DNA of 64,000 nt, taken from assembly GCF_019649055.1 (NCBI RefSeq), contig NW_026570230.1, forward strand, positions 1 to 64,000, given 5' to 3'. This DNA comes from Paramacrobiotus metropolitanus. Lineage: Eukaryota > Tardigrada > Eutardigrada > Parachela > Macrobiotidae. The notes under the pieces are model-generated. The model had not been told where the DNA came from. It saw nothing but the letters and a program-made list of their open reading frames with translations, and ran no database searches. The position numbers and the translations under genes were made by a program. This document shows, piece after piece, positions 50,901 to 60,859 of this stretch (its first letter is position 1; every line of letters starts with the position of its first letter).

Positions 50901-51794
50901 TTTTGATTTTGTAGATGCGATGAGCGTGCGGAGGCTTTGGATCAATACGGGCATAGTTTGCCGAACTATCAAGCCCACGTCCTGGTCAGTTTCTGCCGCA
51001 GCTAACTGCTCATCTACTTCCCTAGCTTGAGTAAGAAAGTCCTCATCTGGTTGTTCAAAATCCTTTTCCGACACAAAGCTATGTAATTTTAGTTGTGCCG
51101 GGTGGAATGTCATTGTTCCACCGCGAATACTTTTACTTGCTCTTGTTTCAGATCCCTCGGAGATATCCGCTTTATCCGCAGCCGACAGCGCTATCAAGTT
51201 ATTGTCCGACTGGGACGACTGGGGTTCTGTCTGGCTCTCGGCCACGCTTGGAGTTTCCGATATGGGTTCATCCAGTATCGCACCGGATGCCTGGGCTGGA
51301 ATTCTCTCCTTGGCACCGCGCGTGACGCGCTCATTTGCTGCCTGTTTTTTTGGAGTTTTTCCGGTTGCTTTTGACGCTGTAAGTGCGGCTTGGGCCGCCT
51401 CTCTTCGTCTATTCAAATCTTCCGTGTATTCTGGCAGCCACCTATTTGCATCCTGCAAAGCCGCTTTAAACTGCTCATCCGTGATGTCCAGGTAAGCTTC
51501 AGGGATACATCCCTCGTACTCAATCCAAGGTTTAAAATGTGTTGGTAATCTCGTTTTGGAATTTAAGTACCGTCTGATTTCCTGGTAGTCAATCCATGAC
51601 TTTCCACAGAATGCATCTGGTGCTTCTGGTGGTTCAACGTTAAGAGCAAAGTACATCAAATTCAACGGAATTTCTTTTGCGTTGAATTTGAACCTTGTCT
51701 GAGCTCTCGACCCATCGTACGCCCCAATAATCACTTTATTATCTGGGATTTTACGCGGTGGTGGGCGATTTCTAGGAATCGGACCGCCCGACAT
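47958..51794 (-). CDS. Gag polyprotein of the giant element
   Basis: 1,278 codons from ATG (MSGGPIPRN). Residues about 265-600 are a long charged coiled coil, followed by a linker and the retrotransposon gag domain at about 820-960 (motifs NWNDETTCRRVIGAF, FEPVRAYL-type segment). An Asn/Gly/Arg/Gln-rich nucleic-acid-binding region and one zinc knuckle near residue 1,195 (CFRCHGLHPAAGC) complete it. Structural particle protein. Its end overlaps the protease-like frame (47,995) by 38 bases and it is in the same frame as pol, though separated by more than 1 kb. The coiled coil before the gag domain is also seen in the left element's gag, so the two belong to related lineages. Confidence 0.88.
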   Translation of the reverse strand: MSGGPIPRNRPPPRKIPDNKVIIGAYDGSRAQTRFKFNAKEIPLNLMYFALNVEPPEAPDAFCGKSWIDYQEIRRYLNSKTRLPTHFKPWIEYEGCIPEAYLDITDEQFKAALQDANRWLPEYTEDLNRRREAAQAALTASKATGKTPKKQAANERVTRGAKERIPAQASGAILDEPISETPSVAESQTEPQSSQSDNNLIALSAADKADISEGSETRASKSIRGGTMTFHPAQLKLHSFVSEKDFEQPDEDFLTQAREVDEQLAAAETDQDVGLIVRQTMPVLIQSLRTLIASTKSKVDEMGNTVSLDARVDAERNEKLKFQNDFNEMRIKFENEQIENDRLANEIRIANDNLHGLRQANRNAEVAFNAMKDERDTITDTNRKLEKQLEDAQRDFSSAKATIDGLNAQPTPDTAKQIADLDQKLNKALRDLSAEKDAHKVTNKKLTDEQNLSTKLTKDLDDEKKRAKDAEESLQRDLTHVRVQLNNKSSVGPMHIPKEKDDLSQKEIERLQSLLNTERENVKKAQKKLNDFKNNKKCDNCENATQAKNKAQADAYEKADKCNRLYEENTQLRAQWYEKQEQLTKMEDDLKQAAEELLRFRNPGVTHSGNERHFQREPPVATGDVLCPPQFSLFNPQNFSSSVEQPLPTGSNPAGILRRPRQEARVEFSEAHSMPRSSSESQILKETAPVKQKKNKPTDLRQEILKRTADDSGRPMRGSEHRDSSDTENEFGDDILLEDEHRRPSSTASNESTSRNPQLEEWLIKQTQISDRTTLTQESVVELLAKFAEKDGDKMMGGMKLLAFDDAHPEKIQRWLMNVEQCRATNNWNDETTCRRVIGAFTGPSFQWFEKFWKDNKGKSWSDFFKPAIVEHFNGSLSKADIRRKMNNRKLEFYEPVRAYLDSFLPWFGELKVSDEEQVEALQEGVQEHRPAWFREIYNAAPKNYTEFEKKLQECEKLWKRMNKDKKTPESTQKNAPTEPRSAGNNNNNNSNYESRGGRGGSSQRANYYSNRGGRGNYGNNRGGYSRSYTETVIPQPQNSVAPIQPVLNVPQPQFVPVPVYSQPPFVEQHPVQFAQTFPQPIPMQAPMPVPVQMMNPMMPVMQPQFQQPVQNFDPQYQQDGPANNNNYNGGNNRGNYRNNNNYLCGRGGYNNNNNRQQNNQNYRQNQQAGSQPPFDERNILKDKWRTNRGVEICFRCHGLHPAAGCTNQFVLPRQYEPSAELLARYNNPQQQINMMELDLPAGLSSPTPQCNKMEVQDFSQYPLADHVCLLPTLDAHP

Positions 51795-52564
51795 TTTGCC
51801 TTTATTTTAAAATTAACCTTTGCGGCTAATTAAAATATTATATACAGCAGCGATTGTGCTACCGTTTCCGACAAATACCGTTATTGCTATTGTGCAATAA
51901 CAATCACGTCCCAATCCTCCTTTGAGGTTTGAATTGTTCAGTGATAGTTTAAAGGCAGTCGACCTTTGCGGTTTCGACTGCAACAAATTCGAAAATTACA
52001 CTGCTGCACTTTGCGTGCTACTGTAATTTAAAATTCACAGGTCAATCACCGTTTGCCGGTGTTTACCTTTTTTCACGGTCAACTCTCTCTAGCTGCTGAT
52101 TTTGGCTACCGCTTGCGGCTTGCCTTTATCAGTCTTGCTGGAGATCGTTATCTCACCTGGCCAATGACAATGGCTCGGTGCTCACTATCTGATTTATCTG
52201 CAGGCCAGGTGCACTGACACTGCTGATTACGCTTTATTCACCGCGGTTACTGCTTTGCGCAGACAACCCGGAAATTACCCACACCAGACTGAACTTTTCA
52301 ACACAGCCGACCTTTAAGGTTTCGACTGTTTAATCCTACGGTCCAACTTAATTAAATTTAATTTAATTGGCGAGGAAGCTCACCAGTGAGGAAGCTCACA
52401 ATTGCGAGGAAGCTCGCTAAAAATAAATTAACTAGGCCAGATCAGGAACGCTGACCTCCTTCGGCGTACCTTTGCGGTTCGACGCCTTTCAAAACGGACC
52501 ACTTCTACAGTAAATTACCATCAAACTTTCCACCAATAATTTTGTTACATCGGGAAAATTAAAA
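51795..52564 (-). other. Leader of the giant element with repeated short motifs
   Basis: This is untranslated sequence between primer site and gag ATG. A hairpin-forming word (plus strand CGACCTTTGCGGTTTCGAC and variants) occurs at 51,959-51,979, 52,307-52,329 and 52,465-52,484. GAGGAAGCTC occurs three times at about 52,372-52,425. Leaders of such elements carry packaging and dimer signals; that role is inference. Confidence 0.5.
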
Positions 52565-52581
52565 GACACCGGTGGGCGCCA
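52565..52581 (-). promoter_or_regulatory. Primer binding site of the giant element
   Basis: Directly next to the 5' LTR the minus strand reads TGGCGCCCACCGGTGTC. The first eight bases are those of lysine-tRNA primer sites in many retroviruses and gypsy elements; the rest differs, so the tRNA is not certain. Confidence 0.7.
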
Positions 52582-53155
52582 TGTCGTGTATAAGCGTTCA
52601 CGCCGGTTAAGGCTCCATGAACAATCTTTACTCTTCCACGCCTGTAATTGTCAGTCGGTAGGCACTCGTACTCTCAAACTGTAACAGAAGAACTATGGTG
52701 GAAATAAGACGAACGATTCAGGAACACGGGAACTCAGGAATCCCTCAGGAACGAGCTAACCACAACTTCCGGTCGTAAGTCCTGTGAGGATCGGCAAGAG
52801 CTAGGACAATTGTGTCACGAGCAAACCTGTATACTAAGCGATAATCCGGGAACAACTATGCACTTCAGTAGGAACAAGTATTGCTGTCTCTTTATCCAAT
52901 TCACATCACAGTTCACAACGCTAGGAAATTGTAATTAGAAGCAGTCTCAGAAGTAAATCTCAGACTACTGATTCCGATATTAGAAGTAACAAGAACTTAT
53001 ATAGACTTCGAGTTATGACATCATATACACCGCTAGTAAAAGAGAACAGCAAATCACAGAAGAGATTGACTAGATTATCGGTTATGTTGCAGGTGGAAGG
53101 CGGACAGTCAGCATCCGTACGTACATCCGGCGTGTGATCCTACTCCCACACGTCA
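52582..53155 (-). repeat. 5' LTR of the giant element
   Basis: 574 bases, TG...CA, matching the 3' LTR. The minus-strand TATATAAG at 52,996-53,003 is the likely promoter, giving a U3 of about 160 bases. The CACC duplication follows at 53,156. Confidence 0.95.
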
Positions 53156-53288
53156 CACCTGTTGTTCCACGAGCAGTCGCTGTCGTTGATCTTAACCAAC
53201 GGAAGCCAGATTCCGAGCAGGGATTGTCCATATACTTGTGTCCTTTTGCAATGCTGATGCTTGCTCACAGTCACTGCTGCGGCTGTCG

Positions 53289-53705
53289 TTAACTGAATTT
53301 CGACCGGTACACCGACTTCCCGATAACTACAGCCAAAACTACATGTATGTTGGTAATTAGCATCATTAAGCCGAACGTGAGGAAGGTGCTAGCGGTGGAT
53401 CTAGCATAAAAGAAAATAATGTCTCCAAAGTTGTTCTCCATGTCCGCGGAACCATGGTTGTTGGACCCAGCTGGAATCTCGGCCAGAGCTTGCAACATTA
53501 CGACACAGCCCGCGATTAGTGCGACTGCATTTAGAAATGAGACGCAACAGAAAACCAGAGCAAAAATACTGGCGCACGGACTCAGCTTACGGGAGCTGGA
53601 GCTGACGGCGGCACTCAAGGAGGCAACGGCGATCAGCAGCATCGACACCCCACAACAAATCTGCTGGCTTCCCAAGGAGACAAAAATCCTGTTATCAAGT
53701 GACAT
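53289..53705 (-). CDS. Small multi-pass membrane protein, 138 residues
   Basis: Start chosen at the ATG at 53,705 (MSLDNRIFVSLGSQQICC); the frame is open a little further upstream and an earlier exon is possible. Hydrophobic segments at about residues 12-32, 45-70 and 100-130 (MMLITNIHVVLAVVIG) give three to four membrane passes, with a polar loop carrying NNHGSADMENN. It resembles small tetraspan-type proteins in layout only; no family motif is recognised. It lies 130 bases outside the giant element. Confidence 0.55.
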   Translation of the reverse strand: MSLDNRIFVSLGSQQICCGVSMLLIAVASLSAAVSSSSRKLSPCASIFALVFCCVSFLNAVALIAGCVVMLQALAEIPAGSNNHGSADMENNFGDIIFFYARSTASTFLTFGLMMLITNIHVVLAVVIGKSVYRSKFS

Positions 53706-53739
53706 TTGATAATTTGGATTCCTTCCGGCCAAATAAATT

Positions 53740-56432
53740 TAAGTTCACGTCTTTCCGGTGTGCTGCTTACTTAGCACGCTGGCATCCGGTGATATTCCCA
53801 TTACCCGCGATAAACTTACGGAATGGTCGAAAGAGCGAACGACGATATTACATATGTATATATACGTTTCGGTTTAATTAAAAATTTTCAAAACCAAACA
53901 TAGCTAGTTGCTTTTTGTGGGAATGCCGGTGTCAATTAGGATAAAAAAATATCTAAGAAGATCGGACCTTCTGCAACTGCCACATTGCGCAAACTGCATA
54001 TAAAACTAATATTGTTTTTTAAAACATGCCTTAAATACGCGATGTATCTGTAGCATAATAGGTCGGCTAATAAATCGACTGTGTTACCGACAAAAACTGT
54101 CAGTTAATGCCACGAAACCTGAGGTATGTTTTGCTTGACCGGAACCAAAACAATTGCTTGGATGCAAGCAATAGCGGTATAAAAAAATACAGTACGAGTA
54201 CGGAAAATACATAAATCGTATATGCTTTACCCTTGCTGACGAAACAAAGCGAGCATTAGTTTTCAAGAAAATACTCTGTATACGTCAAATCTTGAATAAC
54301 GGAATGCATACAACCGGCAACAACTTCAGGAACTGCTCACTGGGACTGATCAAGAGAAGTATCTTTAGGTGTAAGAATGGAAGCGCTTCCGCAAACTGAA
54401 CTGCTTATTTATTTAGTATTAATTGTTTTCGAATATGTAGTAAACCGAGATTTATTAAATACCAGTATACACCGCATACACCAGCTTCGACCAATCAAAA
54501 AACGCAAAACGCAATGTTCAATATCAAACCGCTAGAACCTTTCTTTGATTTAGAGGCATTGAGCGCAAATATTTTGTGATGCAATAATTTGCGTTGTCAG
54601 TTATATTCTATGGTTTGGATAAGTTTTCCGCGCAATTAATTTTTTTTAACTCTGTGCATAGTACATGGCATAGTGCTTTATAGCTAACAATAAGTAAACG
54701 GCTATAAGACAGGAAATATCTCAGAAACCTTTCGAAGATGCAACCGCTTCGGTTGCTTGACCAACAGAAATAATCGGACAAAAAGCACGAGCGCGATCAG
54801 GTTACGATAACCACTCGAGCTGTAACAGATCACTTGCAAATAATTGATTTTGTATCGAAACATTCACGCTATCGATTCATATGAGTACGAGGATTACGCA
54901 GGCGTTGATATGATTTTGAGGTGACTGATAAGCTAAATGATACGTACATAAGTGCCACACCAATTAACAAGTCTATTAAATTATTATTATGTACGCCTGC
55001 ACAAACTTTGTTGAAATATCTCTAACTTGCAAAATCTGATGTGGCCGAATGGCCAGATGAATAACCGTACAAGCTCACAATCAGTTATATTAGCAGTGCA
55101 GCGACAAAGTTTTTAAAAAGCTACACTGCGCTTCGGCGATGATTTTTGCAAGCATAGTAAAAGCAATTTTTTGCTGATCCGCCAAGTGCATTTGATTACT
55201 GTGAAATTAAACTGGGTACCGAAACATCCCTCTAAACATAAAAAATCTGGCTTCCTGTCAGTGCCGGCTTCCGGGTTATGCAGCAGTTCACTGGGCTGGA
55301 TCGAGTGACGTGCTGCAGTTACTGTATTGTTAATCTTGGCAGGTCCATGTACACATTTCTGAATACTTCCGCGCGGCATATCATAGCCTTCTGCAAACTG
55401 GTCCATTGAAGCTGTCAAAAATGTCATGATATCCATTCGGTTTGACATGTAAAAATTTGTTGGTCTTCCCTTTCTGTACATTAGTATTTGCAGTTTTGGC
55501 GAAAACCTACGAGTAGTATCTTCGTTGCCGGGTATCAGTTTTTTAATGCTATTTATTTTCGGCTGCGATACGTGAATGTGAAATTGGCTGGTTTGCATTA
55601 ATTAATCAATGAAACGTCATGTTCGTTCAGCTAATCGTGACGTTAACGCAGCCGATGAATAAAACTGGGATGAGTAGATCAGATTTTCATTAATACTGAC
55701 CGGAAATGCACAGCATTTTAATGATCGCCGCTTAACTGCCGACGCGATCTCCCGATGAAAACGCTTAAATGGCCATAGCGCGCTTATCAGCTTTAATCGG
55801 CTCGGCACAGGCTGTTGTTGGAGGGAAGTGCGAACGGCGAAGGCGCATTACGGGGCACTCAAATGTCGGAATATTTATTTGGAAGGTTTTCAAGCGACAT
55901 AAAGTAAACTTTGGTCAGCAAACGATAAATCACGTTTTTTATGCATCCGTTTTTCTATTGCGAATTATGCTGCCGTGAAGCGAGTGCGCGCGCGGTGCGA
56001 CCGATCGCATGCCGGTAGGACAACTGTTTGCACGGCCCGCGCGCGATATATGCGGGCTGCTGTATTATACCGGGCGTCCATATATCGAAGAAGCATAAAA
56101 CCGTAAACCCGTTGATCGATGCTTAAGTGGCGTAACTGATATGCCGCCGCTTATTCGATCACCACGGCAATATTTCCACTGGCTGCTGGAGTGTGTAAGT
56201 TACAAACAAGTGCGGTTTTTACTCAAGACAGTTTTTTTCCCTTTTGACGCTTAAGAGCAGTATCTGTATTCCATAAGGTAACCCCTATGGCACAAGTGTG
56301 CTCGGAGCAAGAGCGCATCAAATGACATAATAAACCATCGGTCTGTACTTGAGAATTAGCGCATTGTTGGCCGTAGTTGACGATTGACGTGCTGCGACGT
56401 TGTGGTGCGATCATCAATTCCTTACTCCCAAA
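53740..56432. other. Intergenic, 2.7 kb
   Basis: AT-rich, no convincing gene. A 161-codon ORF at 55,113-55,598 (minus) begins with ATG but has no domain or splice support. Confidence 0.4.
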
Positions 56433-56577
56433 AATGGATCGTAATGCACGCTCCAATGGAATTCTGTCCACACCGTCGCAGGAATTCGACCTTTTTGCTT
56501 GTCTGAAAGCACTGGGAATATTGGGACTTCTTGAAGCTGTTCTTGGATTAACCTGCTTATGCACGGAAATTGCCGGT
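56433..56577 (+). CDS. First exon of a membrane-protein gene (partial model)
   Basis: ATG at 56,433 (MDRNARSNGILSTPSQEF), then a hydrophobic segment ACLKALGILGLLEAVLGLTC, ending at a GTATGT donor in phase 1. It looks like the N terminus and first membrane helix of a small multi-pass protein. I could not find the next exon with confidence. Confidence 0.4.
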
Positions 56578-56589
56578 ATGTTCAAATAA

Positions 56590-59044
56590 AAATGTCCAAC
56601 TGGTATTGTCGGTTACACCAATCATAACCGCTAGCTATAGCTAATAAAGTTTTATAGAGGATAAAAATTAATTCGAGCTTAATTACTTTTAACAAAAAGC
56701 TGCACGCTAATCAGTTTGTAAACAGATGACTGTCCAAACAGGTTTGGCAGATTACATGAACTTACACAATCCGTATTTGTCTTGAATTGAATTAATGAAA
56801 TCGATCCACACATTACAACTGTTCCAGTTGATTTTAGTTTATTTATTCGCTTAAATCCTTGAGAGAATTGCGATCGCAGTATGACCAACAGAGAAGCGTA
56901 TAGGGTGTACAACAAATCCGATTCTTCTCGTTAGTTAACGAAAATCCAAAATCCAAATAACGTGATCAAAAATTGCGCGTATTTGTAGATTGTAGGTAAA
57001 GTAGTTCCAATAACGAAAGATTATGTTAACATTTTGTTCGGCACCTCATACAAACCCACCACAAAATTCAATCAGTATTTTCTCCAACATAATTCATCAT
57101 TCTCTTAATTACGAGCAGCAGCTTGGTCATACACTGGCACACTTTTTACGGTTCGTTGTCCCTGCGGTTCGCCTCTGTGGTATGTCGCATTTGCGTATGC
57201 TGGGAAAATGTTTTATTTGCATTAAGCCGCTCATTTACTGGTCCTGTGCACGAGGGACATTAACAAAGAATGCACACCAACTTCCAGTCTAATCGTGCCG
57301 CTGCGCATCCGGAAATTCTTTTAACTCTGGATGGCGGCTCGTGAGCGCCGTGCAAATTAAGCAGAAGGTCAAGGTTACTCACTGTGCCTAATCAATATTT
57401 CCCCTTCTTTAAGCATGATGGTGACATATATAGAGTGCCGCTAAGAGCAAAGATTCTCCCGCTTAGCGACTTCCAAAGCCCTGCTGAGAATTTTTTATTA
57501 ACAGAAAATAGTCGTTCCGGTGTCATGACAGCTCATTTTCTTCCGCCCTCTCTGGATCAACCAGATGGGAATTCCATATTTTTTGCAGTAATCGATGTGA
57601 ATCAGACGGCATTATGTCGGCCTGTTGGCCGTTCAATGTATTGTTGACGCGATATGTCCACAAATATTACTCATGCCCTAAAGCAGCATTTGACAATTAT
57701 GGCAACCTGCCACTCCTCAATTAAGTAAAGTAATGTGCGTTTATGTGGCTTACATTCCCTGAAACACCAGCCTACGATGCTTGCAAATCAAATTTACGAA
57801 TAACGGAGAACATATTATTAATGACGAACCAGACAATGAGCAGATTGACGGAGCCTTTCAAATATTTTATGAGTATTAATTAATAAGTATTAGTGATGAA
57901 TAAACCCATTTTCGGTTAATTGACATTAGATTTCGATAATTATTATTTTTCATACTGAAATGGTTTGATATTGATTTAACGGCGGAAACTTTTGACTGGA
58001 ATCTGTTGCGCTGCTTTGAAACCGCAAAGCATTCCGAAAGAATGCTGGAATTATTTGCTAATTTATTAATACGGACTGGCTGAAGCTTGAACGCAATTGA
58101 TTGTATCAAAGTCGGTACCTCGAGGTCCGATCACCTGCACATGTGCTTCGATACTACAAAATTGCAAATGTGGGTAGTTTGTCTGGCATACACAATACGA
58201 TTACAAAATGCTTTCCTGGCAAGGTTATCGCATTGTTTTACGCAGCGTCAACCTTTTCATTCTGCAAGGAGTGAATTTATGCCTTAGGCAATATCGTCGG
58301 TGTAGCATTTGATACTTTTGTAGCAATATCGCTCTTGACATTTACCGGCTGAGAATTTGAGAACACAAAATCGATACCTGAAAGGAAAAATTTGTCCCAA
58401 TTATCCAAGTAAAAATGCCGCTAATTTTTTAAACAATCTGGAATATCAAGTGCAAACCCGACTAACTCCAGCTCAAACACTTTACAATTTGCCTTCTTAA
58501 TAATGAATTAGTTTTGTACATTGTTAGTTAATGTACACTTCTGCAATAAGTAAATGCATAATATTAAAATGAAACATAATCACTCGAATCTTCGCTATAA
58601 ATTAAAATGAGAAATAATTTATTGTTCAGCCTTTTTTTCTGAAAACGTACCGTTAATGCGCAGTCCGGACGTACAATACACCAGTAGCTCGTATAATTAA
58701 TTTTATTATTACTGCTTATAGATTTCTGCCGTCAGATTATATTATTGTACAAACAACTTTATTGCACAAAATCTGCATGAACAACAATCTACATGCAGTA
58801 GTAATGAGAACACAACTTAAACCGTAATATATCGTAACTGAAATCAAGGACATGTAAGAAACAGTTAAGAAAGTACTGCATTTTTCCGATATGAGAAAGA
58901 CACTTTTAATTGTTTTTGTTAATAACAAGTAAATGCTTATATATTTTATGTTACGAGTACTACTTATAAAGTTGTATGCATATAATATTATTGTAAAAAT
59001 GTTTCTATTCGTATACAGTATACGGAGATTATAAGGACATTTGA
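56590..59044. other. Region without a resolved gene
   Basis: It may contain further exons of the gene starting at 56,433. A frame at about 57,497-57,647 follows an acceptor (TTTTTTATTAACAG) and is in the right phase, but its content does not look membrane-bound. Nothing else is supported. Confidence 0.35.
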
Positions 59045-59767
59045 ATGTTTGATGCATATACACGTACCGAGGCATGGGTATTACTTACCGTGATTGTGTT
59101 TGTGTTAGGTTTCACATTTCGGTATGAACTTCACCGTCCATACGCATTAGAAGCTGCGGGTATATTAATCGCCTTAAATACCATGTTTACTGGATTGTGG
59201 GGATTTCTGACCAAGCTGGAATTAGTGACGGCCCGAGCGCGGCACTGTATGCTACTGTTGGGCATATCGTTTACACTGGTATCTGGAGCAGAAATATTTG
59301 CCATGCTGATGTTATCCCTGAATTGCGCCCGGTCAAACTATTACGCCTATCATAACAGCACGCGGAGTGTCAATGATGTTACTGATTTATATGAAAAGCG
59401 CCATGAACACGACGTCAGCGGTATCATGCTGGCCACGAAAGAGGAATATTTCCTGCTTTTTGTCTTGCGAACGATGGATGCGGTATTGTACTTCGTTCTG
59501 GGATTTTTATTTCTGGCCACGTTTCTACTTATATGCCGTAATCTGCGACGGATACAGAAACGCGGCTACGGTTTCTTCCCTAATTACCGTACGGCCAGGG
59601 AAGGGCGGACATTTTTTGGAAAAAAGAAAAGCGTCAGATTTAACGAGGTATCCATGCTCGTAACATACGTAGCGCCATGTGCGATTATTACTCCCCGACT
59701 CCCAGCGGGAAAGATTCACTATAGAACAGAACAGAAAGATGACACACGCGAATCATTGTGCGTGTGA
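59045..59767 (+). CDS. Four-helix membrane protein, 240 residues, single exon
   Basis: ATG (MFDAYTRTEAWVLLTVIVF) to TGA with no intron. Hydrophobic segments are at about residues 10-25, 32-55, 72-92 and 135-165. The loop between helices 3 and 4 is polar and carries an N-glycosylation sequon (NST), and the tail is basic (RRIQKRGYGFF, FGKKKSVRF). The tetraspan-like topology is clear, but the CCG motif of true tetraspanins is absent. Function unknown. Confidence 0.65.
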   Translation: MFDAYTRTEAWVLLTVIVFVLGFTFRYELHRPYALEAAGILIALNTMFTGLWGFLTKLELVTARARHCMLLLGISFTLVSGAEIFAMLMLSLNCARSNYYAYHNSTRSVNDVTDLYEKRHEHDVSGIMLATKEEYFLLFVLRTMDAVLYFVLGFLFLATFLLICRNLRRIQKRGYGFFPNYRTAREGRTFFGKKKSVRFNEVSMLVTYVAPCAIITPRLPAGKIHYRTEQKDDTRESLCV

Positions 59768-60100
59768 AGAAATTTGACACACAGCGATCAATTGGATAAT
59801 TAATTGTGCATACTGGCCTAGCGCCTGGATTATAGGACGACCGTATTTTTTTGCTGAGTACAGGAAATCGATTGACACATTAAGTAGAAAATCCAGACGC
59901 GCTTGCTGATTTGGCCGTAATGATTGCAAATTGCAAATGCGTTTGTGTGCTTTCCAATTACAAAAGAAAAGACTCAATAGCCTTGTTTTTAAAAACTTTA
60001 AGAAAATAATAAAAACGTATCAATAAACCAGTGTACGCAAATTTTTATATAGTATACGAATACTTTTACCCAAAAAAAAACCAAAACAGAAAATTTGACG

Positions 60101-60217
60101 CATAAACTACGAAACAACATTACATAGGCACATACTACTCGGGTAACTATATATTATACTGTAGTTACCCTAGTACTCTGTAGTATGTGCCTATGTAATG
60201 TTATTTCGTAGTTTATG
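60101..60217. repeat. Inverted repeat able to fold into a long hairpin
   Basis: The left arm 60,101-60,138 pairs with 60,180-60,217 at 37 of 38 positions. Inside the loop 60,141-60,170 forms a second hairpin (GGGTAACT / AGTTACCC). No target duplication is evident. Confidence 0.9.
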
Positions 60218-60381
60218 TTTTCGTAGCTATAGATCATATTTAGGAAAACCCATTAATATCGGTATGCGCCAAAATCAGCTCTCATATCATATACAGCTCT
60301 CGTATCTCTCTGTAGTACATATTTTACTGTATAAAATAGACTAGTGCGCACTAAAATACAATGTTGGAGTATTATCACAGG

Positions 60382-60708
60382 TTAATTGCAGCTTTGGACA
60401 AGACTTACATACTTATTAATTTTATCTAATACGTTTTTGGCTTTTTGCTTATAAGAATGGAGAGCGGGCAGTGACGGATCCTGACGGTTCACAGTGGATA
60501 TTAGCCACGCCAAGCAATCAACAGGAGTGAAAATCACAGCTCCGGAAACGCTTCTGGCAGACAGTATTACATAGCAAACAGACCAATGCCGACATCGTGA
60601 TTGCCGATGGATAGTTAGCGCAACAGCGATCCCGGTAAAAAGATTTTCCAACGCGGTGCACCAAGATACGGGCTTCATGCTGCTTGGATACGTAAAGGAC
60701 AGTGTCAT
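60382..60708 (-). CDS. Membrane-protein exon
   Basis: ATG at 60,708 (MTLSFTYPSSMKPVSWC). Two hydrophobic stretches (LENLFTGIAVALTI and SVSGAVIFTPVDCLAWLI) precede a basic end (YKQKAKNVLDKINK) that runs into a GTATG/GTAAGT donor near 60,405-60,415. It is probably one exon of another small multi-pass protein; the other exons were not found. Confidence 0.4.
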   Translation of the reverse strand: MTLSFTYPSSMKPVSWCTALENLFTGIAVALTIHRQSRCRHWSVCYVILSARSVSGAVIFTPVDCLAWLISTVNRQDPSLPALHSYKQKAKNVLDKINKYVSLVQSCN

Positions 60709-60859
60709 AGTTATTGTGTTGATTTCCAGGTTTGCCGTATTTATCCATCCATTGTTGACCTTTGTTTCTGAATTTGTGATACTTATATAGCTGATGTAAG
60801 TATAATTTGTTTATGAAAGTTTCCAATACAGGCGTTTTTGTTTTTCTGGTTTGTTCCAT

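Larger units (their letters stand above)
30215..53159 (-). mobile_element. Giant (22.9 kb) complex LTR retroelement, Ty3/gypsy pol
   Basis: The element is bounded by CACC at 30,215-30,218 and again at 53,156-53,159, immediately outside two 574-base LTRs that I read as identical. A primer site lies inside the right LTR and a G-rich tract inside the left one, so transcription runs leftwards. Order along the transcript: leader, gag, protease-like frame, pol (RT, RNase H, integrase), an extra integrase-type zinc-finger ORF, accessory ORFs, a tRNA-like array, an antisense two-exon gene, two more accessory loci, 3' LTR. Ordinary gypsy elements are 5-10 kb; the surplus is the 10-11 kb after integrase. 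Identical LTRs mean a recent insertion. Confidence 0.92.

Noticed and set aside
30219-53155. Two independent solo LTRs flanking an ordinary host region
   Set aside because: The CACC duplication is outside both LTRs, and the primer site and G-rich tract are on the inside in the right places, so a single insertion is far more likely.
55113-55598. 161-codon ORF on the minus strand
   Set aside because: Has an ATG but no recognisable domain, splice context or neighbour support.
57384-57647. ORF following a possible acceptor in the membrane-protein region
   Set aside because: Phase would fit the exon at 56,433, but the content is not hydrophobic and the stop comes early.
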